Of a stretch of 41,240 nucleotides of DNA, positions 1-7,881 are shown piece by piece. Each line of letters starts with the position of its first letter. Position 1 is the stretch's first letter. The stretch is from contig JAAYNX010000038.1 in assembly GCA_012520615.1 (NCBI GenBank), positions 1-41,240 of the forward strand. Reading direction: 5' to 3'. The notes beneath the pieces are model-generated. The model did no database searches. It was not told the DNA's origin and saw only the letters and a program-made list of their open reading frames with translations. This DNA is from Clostridiaceae bacterium (GTDB lineage Bacteria; Bacillota; Clostridia; DSM-8532). The translations under genes and the position numbers were made by a program.

Positions 1-25
1 TATTAATTTATTAGGAGGTAGAAAC

Positions 26-457
26 ATGGAGATTATGTATAAAACCACTGCTGTTTCAACTAGAGGAAGAAGCGGAAAAGTAGAAGTGAAAAATAGTTCA
101 TTGGAATTCGAAATGGCAGCACCAGTCGAGATGGGTGGAGCACAAGATGCACAAAATAGCAAAGTTAACCCCGAACAATTATTTGCAGCTGGGTATGCCG
201 CTTGCTTTGGCAGTGCTCTGCAACATGTAATTAGAGAAAAGAAACTGCCTATTCCAACCCCAAGCGTAGAAGCTACTGTCGGCATCGGCAAAAACGAAGC
301 CGGAGGATTCCAACTGGAGGTTGAAATTGTAGCACTAATTACCGGGCTAGATCAGGCTGCTGCCGATGCTGTTATAAATGAAGCCCATTATGTTTGTCCA
401 TATTCTAATGCAACTAGGGGAAACATAGACGTTAGTGTTACGGCAAAAATAATCTAG
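26..457 (+). CDS. ohr: Ohr/OsmC-family organic hydroperoxide resistance protein
   Basis: A 143-residue thiol peroxidase of the Ohr branch of the OsmC family, expected to reduce organic and lipid hydroperoxides in the cytoplasm. The two catalytic cysteines are visible: C60 in the block NPEQLFAAGYAACF and C124 in VCPYSNATRGNIDV, with the nearby Glu50 and Arg16 that fit the family's active-site pair. Length is normal for Ohr (about 140). The start ATG at 26 is chosen because an AGGAGGT site lies at 13-19; an in-frame ATG three codons on is closer to the usual Ohr N-terminus but too far from that site. No OhrR-type regulator is seen, but upstream sequence lies outside the window. It sits 62 nt before gnd and could be cotranscribed with it. 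Confidence 0.93.
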   Translation: MEIMYKTTAVSTRGRSGKVEVKNSSLEFEMAAPVEMGGAQDAQNSKVNPEQLFAAGYAACFGSALQHVIREKKLPIPTPSVEATVGIGKNEAGGFQLEVEIVALITGLDQAAADAVINEAHYVCPYSNATRGNIDVSVTAKII

Positions 458-519
458 TATGAAAGAATAAGAATTGACATAATTTTTTTGGAAAACATTT
501 ATGCAAGGAGCTTCTTGTT

Positions 520-1950
520 ATGAAAAAAGCAGATATTGGTCTTATCGGATTGGCGGTTATGGGCGAGAACTTGGTTATGAACATGGAAAGCAAGGGCTTC
601 ACAGTTGCCGTTTTTAACCGCAGTACAGACAAAGTGACGAAGTTTATCGAAGGCCGAGCAAAAGGAAAGAACATTATAGGCACTTATTCGATCAAAGAAT
701 TTACCGCCAGTTTAATGTCTCCAAAAAAAATTATGATGATGGTAAAAGCCGGCCAGCCTGTTGATGACTTTATCGAACTGATTATTCCTTACCTTGATAA
801 GGGTGATATTATAATTGATGGCGGAAACTCACATTTTTCTGACACCATCAGACGCGCGAAATATGTAGAGAGCAAGGGTTTACTGTATATCGGAGCCGGA
901 GTATCAGGCGGTGAAGAGGGAGCCTTTAAAGGACCGAGCATTATGCCCGGGGGCTCATTTGAAGCATGGCAGCATGTTAAACCGATATTTCAAAGAATAT
1001 CAGCTAAGGTAGAAGACGGAACTCCTTGCTGTGACTGGGTAGGCAGTGACGGTGCAGGTCATTTTGTAAAGATGGTTCATAATGGAATCGAATATGGTGA
1101 CATGCAGCTGATTTGTGAAGCATATCAGCTTATGAAGGATTATTTAGGCATGTCGGCTCAAGAAATGCATGAAGCTTTCAAAGACTGGAATGAAGGGGTG
1201 CTCGATAGCTATCTTATCGAAATTACCCGGGATATTCTCGCATATAAAGATACTGATGGGGAGCCGATTGTAGATAAAATTCTTGATACTGCAGGCCAAA
1301 AAGGCACCGGAAAATGGACCTCTATTTCTTCACTGGATGAAGGAATACCTCTAACATTGATAAGTGAAGCTGTTTATTCTAGGTACTTGTCTGCAATCAA
1401 ACAAGAGAGAGTTGCAGCATCAAAAGTACTAATCGGGCCAAAACCTGTATTTAAAGGCGATAGAAAAGACTTTGTTGATGCAATCAAAGATGCTTTGTAC
1501 GCTTCTAAGATAGTATCATATGCACAGGGTTATACTCTGCTTCAGGCAGCTGCCAGAACTTATGGCTGGGACTTAAAATATGGCGAAATTGCTCTGATGT
1601 GGCGTGGCGGATGCATTATTAGATCAGTATTTCTAAGAAATATAAAAGAAGCCTTTGATAAAAACCCTGCTTTGCCTAATCTTTTATTAGATCCCTTCTT
1701 TAAAGACAAGGTAGAAAAGGCACAGGCAAACTGGAGAAAGGTTGTGGCTGAGGCAATTATAAGTGGAATTCCGGTTCCTGCTTTTGCTTCGGCATTGAGC
1801 TATTACGATGGTTATAGATGTGAAAGACTTCCGGCTAATTTATTACAAGCACAGCGGGATTATTTTGGTGCCCACACTTACGAAAGAGTGGATAGACCTC
1901 GCGGTGAGTTCTTCCACACTAATTGGTTGAGCCTGGAAGACGATGGATGA
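520..1950 (+). CDS. gnd: 6-phosphogluconate dehydrogenase, decarboxylating
   Basis: Full-length 476-residue enzyme of the oxidative pentose phosphate pathway: 6-phosphogluconate + NADP+ to ribulose 5-phosphate + CO2 + NADPH. An N-terminal Rossmann domain carries GLAVMGENLVMNM and NRS. The substrate-binding signature GAGVSGGEEGA is near residue 128, and the catalytic Lys/Asn block KMVHNGIEYGDMQ is around 185-197. The all-helical C-terminal domain is present with GTGKWTS and the tail YERVDRPRGEFFHTNW. An AAGGAG site at 505-510 supports the ATG. TTGACA at 474-479 could be a -35 box but only a poor -10 (ATTTAT) follows, so promoter assignment is uncertain. A terminator follows. Confidence 0.97.
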   Translation: MKKADIGLIGLAVMGENLVMNMESKGFTVAVFNRSTDKVTKFIEGRAKGKNIIGTYSIKEFTASLMSPKKIMMMVKAGQPVDDFIELIIPYLDKGDIIIDGGNSHFSDTIRRAKYVESKGLLYIGAGVSGGEEGAFKGPSIMPGGSFEAWQHVKPIFQRISAKVEDGTPCCDWVGSDGAGHFVKMVHNGIEYGDMQLICEAYQLMKDYLGMSAQEMHEAFKDWNEGVLDSYLIEITRDILAYKDTDGEPIVDKILDTAGQKGTGKWTSISSLDEGIPLTLISEAVYSRYLSAIKQERVAASKVLIGPKPVFKGDRKDFVDAIKDALYASKIVSYAQGYTLLQAAARTYGWDLKYGEIALMWRGGCIIRSVFLRNIKEAFDKNPALPNLLLDPFFKDKVEKAQANWRKVVAEAIISGIPVPAFASALSYYDGYRCERLPANLLQAQRDYFGAHTYERVDRPRGEFFHTNWLSLEDDG

Positions 1951-2028
1951 GCTAAAGGGGTACTAACTTTGGTTCACTAAATTCGACAAAGTAATACAGA
2001 AGAAATCAAAATTTAATATAAGAAGTGA

Positions 2029-2063
2029 AAGAGGGTGAGTAGGGAAATATTCACCCTCTTTTT
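2029..2063 (+). terminator. Intrinsic terminator after gnd
   Basis: Perfect 10-bp stem AAGAGGGTGA / TCACCCTCTT (2029-2038 and 2051-2060) with a 12-nt loop, running into a T-rich tail. It closes the ohr-gnd region and separates it from the histidine kinase gene. Confidence 0.85.
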
Positions 2064-2070
2064 AATTTTA

Positions 2071-2098
2071 TTGACAACCTTCAAATCCTTATTATAAG
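2071..2098 (+). promoter_or_regulatory. Candidate distal sigma-A promoter for the histidine kinase
   Basis: TTGACA (2071-2076), 16-bp spacer, TATAAG (2093-2098), directly downstream of the gnd terminator. It would give a leader of about 160 nt. Confidence 0.45.
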
Positions 2099-2131
2099 AT
2101 GTTTTGCAATTTCCTTATAAAAAAAGAAGTT

Positions 2132-2160
2132 TTGGGATAATACATATTTGCTGTTATAAT
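2132..2160 (+). promoter_or_regulatory. Candidate proximal sigma-A promoter for the histidine kinase
   Basis: TTGGGA (2132-2137), 17-bp spacer, TATAAT (2155-2160) with an extended -10 TG at 2152-2153. The perfect -10 and exact spacing make it a good candidate, about 100 nt before the start codon. Confidence 0.6.
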
Positions 2161-2263
2161 TATATAATAATTGATAATACTGTTTGAGTTAATATATATT
2201 TTTTCCGATAATATATTAGGAACTATTCCAAGCGTATATGTTAGCTGGATTTTAGGAGGATCA

Positions 2264-3502
2264 ATGATTAAAAGATGTAGTATCAAAGCTAAGTTTTTTA
2301 TTATGATTCTGGTTATTATAGCTCCCTTTGTGCTTTCTAGAATTTTATATGCGTGTGTTAGTTTTCATAGTCTTGATATTATGCGGATTTATCAATCAGA
2401 TAGTTTAATTTTAAGAGCATATCATCGCCGTCTTACTATAGAACTTGTCGTAGTTGGATTTATTACTCTGCTAACGTTAGCTTTAGCATATGCTTTAGGA
2501 AATTGTTTTTTAAAACCTATATTAGACTTGCAGAAGGCGGCAAAGAACATGATTGAAGGGGAGTACTCTGACAGAATAGTTATTTATAATGATGACGAAA
2601 TCGGCTTGATGGCTGAAGCCTTTAACAAAATGGCTGATACTATTGAAACCCATAATAGAATACATAAGAATTTCTTTACTCATATATTCCATGAGTCAAA
2701 AACACCTCTGAATGTAATCTTTTCTTCAGTCCAACTTATTGATAGTTATAAGGATAATCTGAATTATGAGCAGTATAAGGGAAAAGTATCAAAACAAATG
2801 TGCATTATCCGCCAAAATTGTTTCAGGATCATGCGCTTGACTAATAATCTCATCGATATTAATCGCCATGATAACGGTTTTCTGAGAACAAAGCTAGATA
2901 ATTATGATATTGTAAAGCTAATAAGGGATGTAACCCTTTCAGTAAAAAAATATACAGAATCAAGAGGTATTAATTTAGAATTCGAATCTTCTTTAAATTC
3001 CAAAATAACGGCTTGCGACCCTGATATGATAGAAAGAATCATCTTAAATCTTATTTCAAATGCAATTAAATTTACCGACAAAGACGGATTAATTAATGTC
3101 AAATTGGCTGAAAAAAATAATAATATTATACTTTCGGTTTCCGATACAGGCATGGGAATCCCAGAAAAAAACCTGAATCAAATATTTGAGTTATTTAAGC
3201 AGGTTGACGGGTATACTTCGCGCAATAAAGAAGGAAGCGGAATAGGTCTATATCTAGTCAAAGCCTTTGTGGAAGCCCATAACGGAACAATTCAGGCTTC
3301 GAGTGTAGAATCTGTAGGCACAACTTTCGAGATTACAATACCAATACGGGTATTGGATAAAGAAACATGTTCGACTTCAAATAAATTATCTGGGAAATGT
3401 GAGTTGCCATCAAAATCAGAAAAACTAGTAAGCAGAATAAATATTGAATTCTCTGATATATATTCTTGCTGTGATGTTGTCAATCATAATAATATTTTGT
3501 AA
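2264..3502 (+). CDS. Orphan membrane sensor histidine kinase (HAMP-HisKA-HATPase)
   Basis: A 412-residue transmembrane sensor kinase. Order: TM1 about residues 11-34, a short external loop of only about 25 residues, TM2 about 60-83, HAMP about 84-135, HisKA with phospho-acceptor H143 in HIFHESKTPLN, and a HATPase_c domain with N-box NLISNAIKF (about 262-270), G1 DTGMGIP (294-300) and G2 EGSGIGLYLV (323-332). A tail of about 50 residues follows. The ATG at 2264 is chosen for its AGGAGGA site (2254-2260); an upstream in-frame TTG at 2171 has no such site. No response regulator lies next to it, so its partner is unknown, and the very short external loop suggests sensing in or near the membrane. 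The H-box departs from the usual SHELRTP form (HESKTP) but keeps the His and the Pro. Confidence 0.88.
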   Translation: MIKRCSIKAKFFIMILVIIAPFVLSRILYACVSFHSLDIMRIYQSDSLILRAYHRRLTIELVVVGFITLLTLALAYALGNCFLKPILDLQKAAKNMIEGEYSDRIVIYNDDEIGLMAEAFNKMADTIETHNRIHKNFFTHIFHESKTPLNVIFSSVQLIDSYKDNLNYEQYKGKVSKQMCIIRQNCFRIMRLTNNLIDINRHDNGFLRTKLDNYDIVKLIRDVTLSVKKYTESRGINLEFESSLNSKITACDPDMIERIILNLISNAIKFTDKDGLINVKLAEKNNNIILSVSDTGMGIPEKNLNQIFELFKQVDGYTSRNKEGSGIGLYLVKAFVEAHNGTIQASSVESVGTTFEITIPIRVLDKETCSTSNKLSGKCELPSKSEKLVSRINIEFSDIYSCCDVVNHNNIL

Positions 3503-3515
3503 GTGGTATAAAAAA

Positions 3516-3544
3516 TTGATTCCAGGTAATATATCTGGTATAAT
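3516..3544 (+). promoter_or_regulatory. Sigma-A promoter for the EF-G-like gene
   Basis: TTGATT (3516-3521), 17-bp spacer, TATAAT (3539-3544), plus an extended -10 TG at 3536-3537. It begins just after the kinase stop codon and would give a structured leader of about 90 nt. Confidence 0.8.
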
Positions 3545-3565
3545 ACTTCTAAAATTATTAAAACT

Positions 3566-3616
3566 CAAACCTTTAATTTGTGGAAAATGCACAAATACAT
3601 CATAAAGGTTTGTGCA
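3566..3616 (+). promoter_or_regulatory. Structured leader with two mutually exclusive folds before the EF-G-like gene
   Basis: Fold A: a perfect 10-bp stem CAAACCTTTA (3566-3575) / TAAAGGTTTG (3603-3612) encloses, with no unpaired base on the 5' side, a perfect 7-bp hairpin ATTTGTG (3576-3582) / CACAAAT (3590-3596) with a 7-nt loop. Fold B: TGCACAAA (3588-3595) pairs perfectly over 8 bp with TTTGTGCA (3609-3616), using bases from both fold A stems. The ribosome site (about 3627-3634) starts 10 nt downstream. The pairing is direct from sequence; a switching role is inference. Confidence 0.6.
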
Positions 3617-3641
3617 GTTTAACCGAAGAGGGGGAATTGAT

Positions 3642-5720
3642 ATGAAAGACTATAGTTGTGAAAATATCCGCAACGTATGTCTGCTAGGTCATGGCAATGC
3701 GGGAAAGACAACGCTTGTCGAGGCAATGCTGAATATTACTGGAGCAACGGATCGTTTCGGTAGCGTTGTCGATGGAAATACCGTTATGGACTATGATCCT
3801 GAAGAAATTAAAAGAAAATTCTCAATTTCAACAGCTCTTGCACCCGTTGAATGGAAGGACATAAAAATCAACATTATTGATACTCCCGGATATTTTGACT
3901 TTGTGGGAGAAATGCTCGAAGGCCTTAGTGTGGCAGATGGTGCGGCTATACTAGTCGGAGCAAAGGACGGACTCCAGGTAGGTACGGAAAAGGCCTGGAA
4001 AGCTGTTAATGATAAAAAAATTCCCAGAATGTTTGTAATAAGCAAGCTGGACGAAGAACATGCAGATTTCTCAAAAGTATTTAACGATTTAAAGGATAAA
4101 TTCGGAAACTCAGTCGTTGTAATTCAATTTCCAATTATTGAGGATGGCAAGGTTAAGGGAATTGTTGATGTTCCCCATATGAAAGCTATTTATTTTAATG
4201 GAAAGGAAAGAACCGAAGGTGAAGTTCCCGCAAATTTAATGAGTGAAGCCGAAAGCTATAAAGAAGGCATAGCCGAAGCAGTGGCAGAAACTGATGAAGA
4301 TCTCATGGAAAAATATTTTTCCGGGGAACCTTTCACTGAAGATGAGATAAAAAAAGGTATTAGGAGCGGTGCTAAATCAGGAGACATTACCCCTGTTCTT
4401 TGTGTATCTTCTATACAAAAAGCAGGAGTAGTTCTTTTCCTGGATGCGATTACAAAATACATGCCGGCACACTGCGAGCATGAAACATATAAAGGGTTAA
4501 ATGCTTCTACTAAAGAGCCGGTTGATATTAAAGTCGGAGAAAAAGAACCGTTAGTAGCCCATGTATTTAAGACCATCGCCGACCCGTTTGTAGGCAAAAT
4601 ATCACTAATGAAGGTTGTTTCGGGAACCCTTACACCCGACACTGTTGTATATAATGTAAATAAGGAAAAAACAGAAAAGATCGGTAACCTTTTTGCTATG
4701 AAGGGCAAGCAGCAGATTAGTATTAAAAAACTTGTAACCGGAGACATCGGTGCAGTTGCTAAGCTTTCATCAACAGATACTAATGATACTCTGGCGACCA
4801 AGGAAAAGCCTGTATTGGTTGAACCTATTACATTCCCCGAACCAATGCTAGGTATGGCAATTGTCCCTAAGGCAAAAGGAGACGAAGATAAAATCGGAGC
4901 AGGGTTAAGCAGGCTTTTAGAAGAAGATCCAACTTTCAAAATGATGCTTAACACCGAGACTAAGCAGACTCTTGTTTATGGTGTAGGTGACCAACACCTT
5001 GACATTATAACAAGTAAACTGAAGAATAAATTTAAGGTAGATGTGGATCTAATTAATCCAATTATCCCTTATAGAGAAACAATCAAAAAGAAGGTTAAGG
5101 TTGAAGGCAAGCACAAGAAACAAAGCGGCGGCCATGGACAATTCGGTGATGTTTGGATTGAATTTGAGCCAGGTCCCACAGAAGACCTTGTATTCGAAGA
5201 AAAGATATTTGGCGGAGCTGTTCCGAAGCAGTATTTCCCTGCTGTTGAAAAGGGTTTGAGAGAGAGTATGCAAAAGGGTGTACTGGCAGGCTATCCGGTT
5301 GTGAATCTGAAAGCTACACTAGTTGATGGTAAATACCACGATGTAGACTCCTCGGAGATGGCCTTTAAGATTGCTGCAAGCCTTGCATACAAGGAAGGTG
5401 TAAAACAGGCAAACCCGGTTATCTTAGAGCCCATTTGCCGCGTTGAAGTATATATCCCTGATGATTATATGGGTGACATAATAGGAGATCTTAACAAACG
5501 CCGCGGACGTGTTCTTGGCATGAATCCTTATGAGCAAGGAATTCAACAGGTTGTTGCCGAGGTACCTCAGGCTGAGTTGTTCCGATATGCTACCGATCTT
5601 CGCTCAATGACTCAGGGAAGAGGCTCCTTTAACATGAAGTTTGAGCGCTATGAGGAAGCTCCTCCAATGGTTGCTGAAAAGGTTATTGCAGAAGCTGCCC
5701 GTAATAACGCAGAAGAGTAA
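3642..5720 (+). CDS. EF-G-like translational GTPase paralogue (FusA2 type)
   Basis: A 692-residue five-domain EF-G paralogue. G1 is GHGNAGKTT (16-24). G3 is DTPGY (80-84), where canonical EF-G has DTPGH, so the catalytic His is Tyr. G4 is SKLD (134-137) instead of NKxD. Domain IV (GGHGQFGDVWIEFEP) and domain V (GDLNKRRGRVLGM) are intact. These traits match the EF-G-like family found beside canonical EF-G in many bacteria, whose members are reported to be poor or altered ribosome-dependent GTPases. The exact role is unsettled, so I give no symbol. Canonical fusA starts at 41188. ATG 3642 is chosen over an in-frame GTG at 3612 because GAGGGGG (about 3628-3634) lies at proper distance and the family N-terminus aligns there. 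It has its own promoter and terminator. Confidence 0.9.
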   Translation: MKDYSCENIRNVCLLGHGNAGKTTLVEAMLNITGATDRFGSVVDGNTVMDYDPEEIKRKFSISTALAPVEWKDIKINIIDTPGYFDFVGEMLEGLSVADGAAILVGAKDGLQVGTEKAWKAVNDKKIPRMFVISKLDEEHADFSKVFNDLKDKFGNSVVVIQFPIIEDGKVKGIVDVPHMKAIYFNGKERTEGEVPANLMSEAESYKEGIAEAVAETDEDLMEKYFSGEPFTEDEIKKGIRSGAKSGDITPVLCVSSIQKAGVVLFLDAITKYMPAHCEHETYKGLNASTKEPVDIKVGEKEPLVAHVFKTIADPFVGKISLMKVVSGTLTPDTVVYNVNKEKTEKIGNLFAMKGKQQISIKKLVTGDIGAVAKLSSTDTNDTLATKEKPVLVEPITFPEPMLGMAIVPKAKGDEDKIGAGLSRLLEEDPTFKMMLNTETKQTLVYGVGDQHLDIITSKLKNKFKVDVDLINPIIPYRETIKKKVKVEGKHKKQSGGHGQFGDVWIEFEPGPTEDLVFEEKIFGGAVPKQYFPAVEKGLRESMQKGVLAGYPVVNLKATLVDGKYHDVDSSEMAFKIAASLAYKEGVKQANPVILEPICRVEVYIPDDYMGDIIGDLNKRRGRVLGMNPYEQGIQQVVAEVPQAELFRYATDLRSMTQGRGSFNMKFERYEEAPPMVAEKVIAEAARNNAEE

Positions 5721-5753
5721 AATAGTATTATATAAGCATAATATATCTATGTG

Positions 5754-5782
5754 GCACCCTGTCGATTGACAGGGTGCTTTTT
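5754..5782 (+). terminator. Intrinsic terminator after the EF-G-like gene
   Basis: Perfect 10-bp GC-rich stem GCACCCTGTC / GACAGGGTGC with a GATT loop, followed at once by TTTTT (5778-5782). Confidence 0.95.
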
Positions 5783-5790
5783 AAGTTTTG

Positions 5791-5819
5791 TTGCACAAGT
5801 TTAAAAAATAGTTTATAAT
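5791..5819 (+). promoter_or_regulatory. Sigma-A promoter of the ctsR-clpC operon
   Basis: TTGCAC (5791-5796), 17-bp spacer, TATAAT (5814-5819). The CtsR operator starts at the next base, so repressor binding would cover the transcription start. Confidence 0.85.
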
Positions 5820-5836
5820 AGTCAGAGAAAGTCAGA
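5820..5836 (+). promoter_or_regulatory. CtsR operator (tandem heptad)
   Basis: Direct heptad repeat AGTCAGA-GAA-AGTCAGA (5820-5826 and 5830-5836). The arrangement of two (A/G)GTCAAA-like heptads separated by 3 nt is the known CtsR recognition site. It abuts the -10 box, which implies autoregulation of the operon. Confidence 0.85.
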
Positions 5837-5853
5837 ATCGTTGAGGTGATATT

Positions 5854-6315
5854 ATGGCAAGACTAAGCGATATTATAGAAAACTTTTTGAAAGGATTAAT
5901 AATAGAGGAAGAAGGAGCTGTAGAAATACAGAGAAATGAGCTTGCAAGCAAGTTCAATTGTGTGCCTTCGCAGATTAATTATGTAATCTCTACACGTTTT
6001 ACCGCAGAGAAGGGTTATTACGTTGAAAGCCGCCGGGGCGGAGGAGGGTATATAAGTATCAAAAGGCTGAATCTTGATTCGGCAGGAGATTATTTAATGC
6101 ATATAATAACCTCAATAGGTGATAGAATTACACAGTTCACTTCGGAGGTATTTATCAACAACTTTGTTGATTATAATATTATAGAAGTTCGTGAAGCTAT
6201 GATAATGAAAGCAGCCACATCAGACAAAGTACTGGCTGATGTTCCCACAGAAAAGCGGGATGATGTGAGAGCGGCAATTCTGAAAAATATGCTCATGAGC
6301 TTGACTGTGCTTTAA
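5854..6315 (+). CDS. ctsR: CtsR, repressor of class III heat-shock genes
   Basis: A 153-residue dimeric winged-helix repressor of clp genes, normal length. The HTH region spans about residues 20-50 (ELASKFNCVPSQINYVISTRF), followed by the glycine-rich beta-wing RRGGGGYI (about 60-67), the heat-sensing element and the place where McsB can phosphorylate arginine. The C-terminal helical dimerisation domain ends in EKRDDVRAAILKNML. GAGGTG at about 5843-5848 supports the ATG. It is first of four genes (ctsR-mcsA-mcsB-clpC) and its own operator overlaps the promoter. Confidence 0.97.
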   Translation: MARLSDIIENFLKGLIIEEEGAVEIQRNELASKFNCVPSQINYVISTRFTAEKGYYVESRRGGGGYISIKRLNLDSAGDYLMHIITSIGDRITQFTSEVFINNFVDYNIIEVREAMIMKAATSDKVLADVPTEKRDDVRAAILKNMLMSLTVL

Positions 6316-6329
6316 CGGAGGCGATATGT

Positions 6330-6827
6330 ATGTCACTTTGTCAGATTTGCATGCAAAGGCAGGCAACCGTACACTTTACGAGAATTATTAATGGTGTAAA
6401 AACAAAAATGTCCGTATGCAGCAAATGTGCGGGCGCCGACGGGATAAAAATTGACCTTAATTCTCTGATTTCAGGTCTTTTGAGTATACAAAATCAAGAA
6501 ATAGAAGATGAAGGAAGAGCACTGCAGTGCGATAGATGCGGATTAACCATAGAGGAATTTAACAACACCGGCAAGATGGGCTGTACCAAATGCTACGAGA
6601 CATTTTCCGAGCCTGCACATCGTCTGTTAAATAGGATACACGGTAACACCCGCCATCGTGGAAAGGTTCCCCACAAACTTGCATCTAAGCAATTGGCCGA
6701 TGTTCAGATTGATGAGCTAAGGCGGGAACTTTCGGAATGTATAAAAAATGAGGCTTATGAACGTGCTGCTGAAATACGTGACCGCATTAAAGAGCTTACT
6801 GGTCAATTAGGAGGTCATGTGGAATGA
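6330..6827 (+). CDS. mcsA: McsA, zinc-binding activator of the McsB arginine kinase
   Basis: A 165-residue protein with four CxxC pairs (C4/C7, C30/C33, C67/C70, C85/C88) for metal binding and a C-terminal UVR motif at about 130-160 (IDELRRELSECIKNEAYERAAEIRDRI in part). In Bacillus it activates McsB and modulates CtsR. A CGGAGG site at about 6316-6321 sets the ATG at 6330; an ATG at 6326 is out of frame. Its last codon overlaps the mcsB start by 4 nt (ATGA), so the two are likely translationally coupled. Confidence 0.95.
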   Translation: MSLCQICMQRQATVHFTRIINGVKTKMSVCSKCAGADGIKIDLNSLISGLLSIQNQEIEDEGRALQCDRCGLTIEEFNNTGKMGCTKCYETFSEPAHRLLNRIHGNTRHRGKVPHKLASKQLADVQIDELRRELSECIKNEAYERAAEIRDRIKELTGQLGGHVE

Positions 6828-7855
6828 GTAAATGGTATATAGATGCAGGACCGGATTCTGATATTGTTATGTCAAGCAGAGTTCGGCTCGCAAGAAATTT
6901 TGAGGCATATCCTTTTCCACAAAGGAGTTCGATAGAGGTTCAGAAAAGCATAATAAACGAGACCTGTAATGCTTTGTTTAAAGGGCGTCCAGAGTTTAGA
7001 GACAGTCTCTTTTTGTTTCGCTTTAAAGACTTACAGCCAATTCAGCGACAAATTTTAGTAGAAAAACATCTGGTCAGTAAAGAACTTGCAGAGAGCAGTC
7101 TTGAAACAGGGGCGATTATCAGCGAAGATGAGCAAATAAGCATAATGATTAACGAAGAAGACCATTTAAGAATTCAATGTCTGGCAGCGGGAATGCAGCT
7201 TGATAAGGCTTTTGAATTATGTAATTCTATAGATGACACTATCTCGGAAAAGATCGACTATGCATTTAATGATAAAATAGGGTATCTGACTAGCTGCCCA
7301 ACCAATGTGGGAACAGCCATCAGAGTGTCTATAATGTTACATCTTCCGGCATTAACAATGACAGGTTATATACGTGCGTTTCTGGAATCCTGCGGTAAGC
7401 TGGGGCTGGCTGTAAGAGGGCTTTACGGCGAGAATACCGAGGCACATGGCAGCATGTACCAGCTTTCTAATCAGATTACCTTGGGAAAAAGTGAGAAAGA
7501 TATCGTAGAAAGTATAAAAAGCATCGGATATCAGATTATCGAACAGGAAAGATTGCTGAGGCAGGAATTGTTAAAGAAGAATAAGAAAAAATTTGAGGAC
7601 CGTATTATGCGTTCTTACGGAATACTTAAGTTTTCAAGGATTCTGACCTCTGAGGAAGCTTTAAAGAGGCTTTCTGATATACGTTTAGGTATAAATCTTG
7701 GCATTATAAAGGATTTATCAGAAATGGATGTTAATGAAATGATACTAAAAATACAGCCGGGAAGTTTGCAGGAATATGCAGGGAGGCTGTTGAAATCAGA
7801 TGATAGAGATAGCATCAGGGCTGATTACGTCAGAAATAAAATGAATAGAAAATAA
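6824..7855 (+). CDS. mcsB: McsB, protein-arginine kinase
   Basis: A 343-residue phosphagen-kinase-fold enzyme that phosphorylates arginine in proteins and so marks them for ClpC-ClpP. Visible motifs: SSRVRLARN (17-25), NEEDH (110-114), the catalytic CPTNVGT block with C158, and GENTEAHGS (about 202-210). Near the C-terminus RDSIRA (328-333) matches the RDxxRA allosteric phosphoarginine-binding motif described for Bacillus McsB. Start overlaps the mcsA stop; GGAGG at 6810-6814 is the ribosome site. Confidence 0.96.
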   Translation: MSKWYIDAGPDSDIVMSSRVRLARNFEAYPFPQRSSIEVQKSIINETCNALFKGRPEFRDSLFLFRFKDLQPIQRQILVEKHLVSKELAESSLETGAIISEDEQISIMINEEDHLRIQCLAAGMQLDKAFELCNSIDDTISEKIDYAFNDKIGYLTSCPTNVGTAIRVSIMLHLPALTMTGYIRAFLESCGKLGLAVRGLYGENTEAHGSMYQLSNQITLGKSEKDIVESIKSIGYQIIEQERLLRQELLKKNKKKFEDRIMRSYGILKFSRILTSEEALKRLSDIRLGINLGIIKDLSEMDVNEMILKIQPGSLQEYAGRLLKSDDRDSIRADYVRNKMNRK

Positions 7856-7881
7856 GCGAAAGCTATTTTGAGGTGAAAAGT

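Noticed and set aside
2171-2263. TTG start that would lengthen the histidine kinase by 31 residues
   Set aside because: No ribosome site there, it lies close to the -10 box at 2155, and an AGGAGGA site serves the ATG at 2264.
4256-4954. Long minus-strand open frame (232 codons) opposite the EF-G-like gene
   Set aside because: It is a codon-bias shadow of a clear gene: Ser/Ile-rich, no ribosome site, no recognisable domain.
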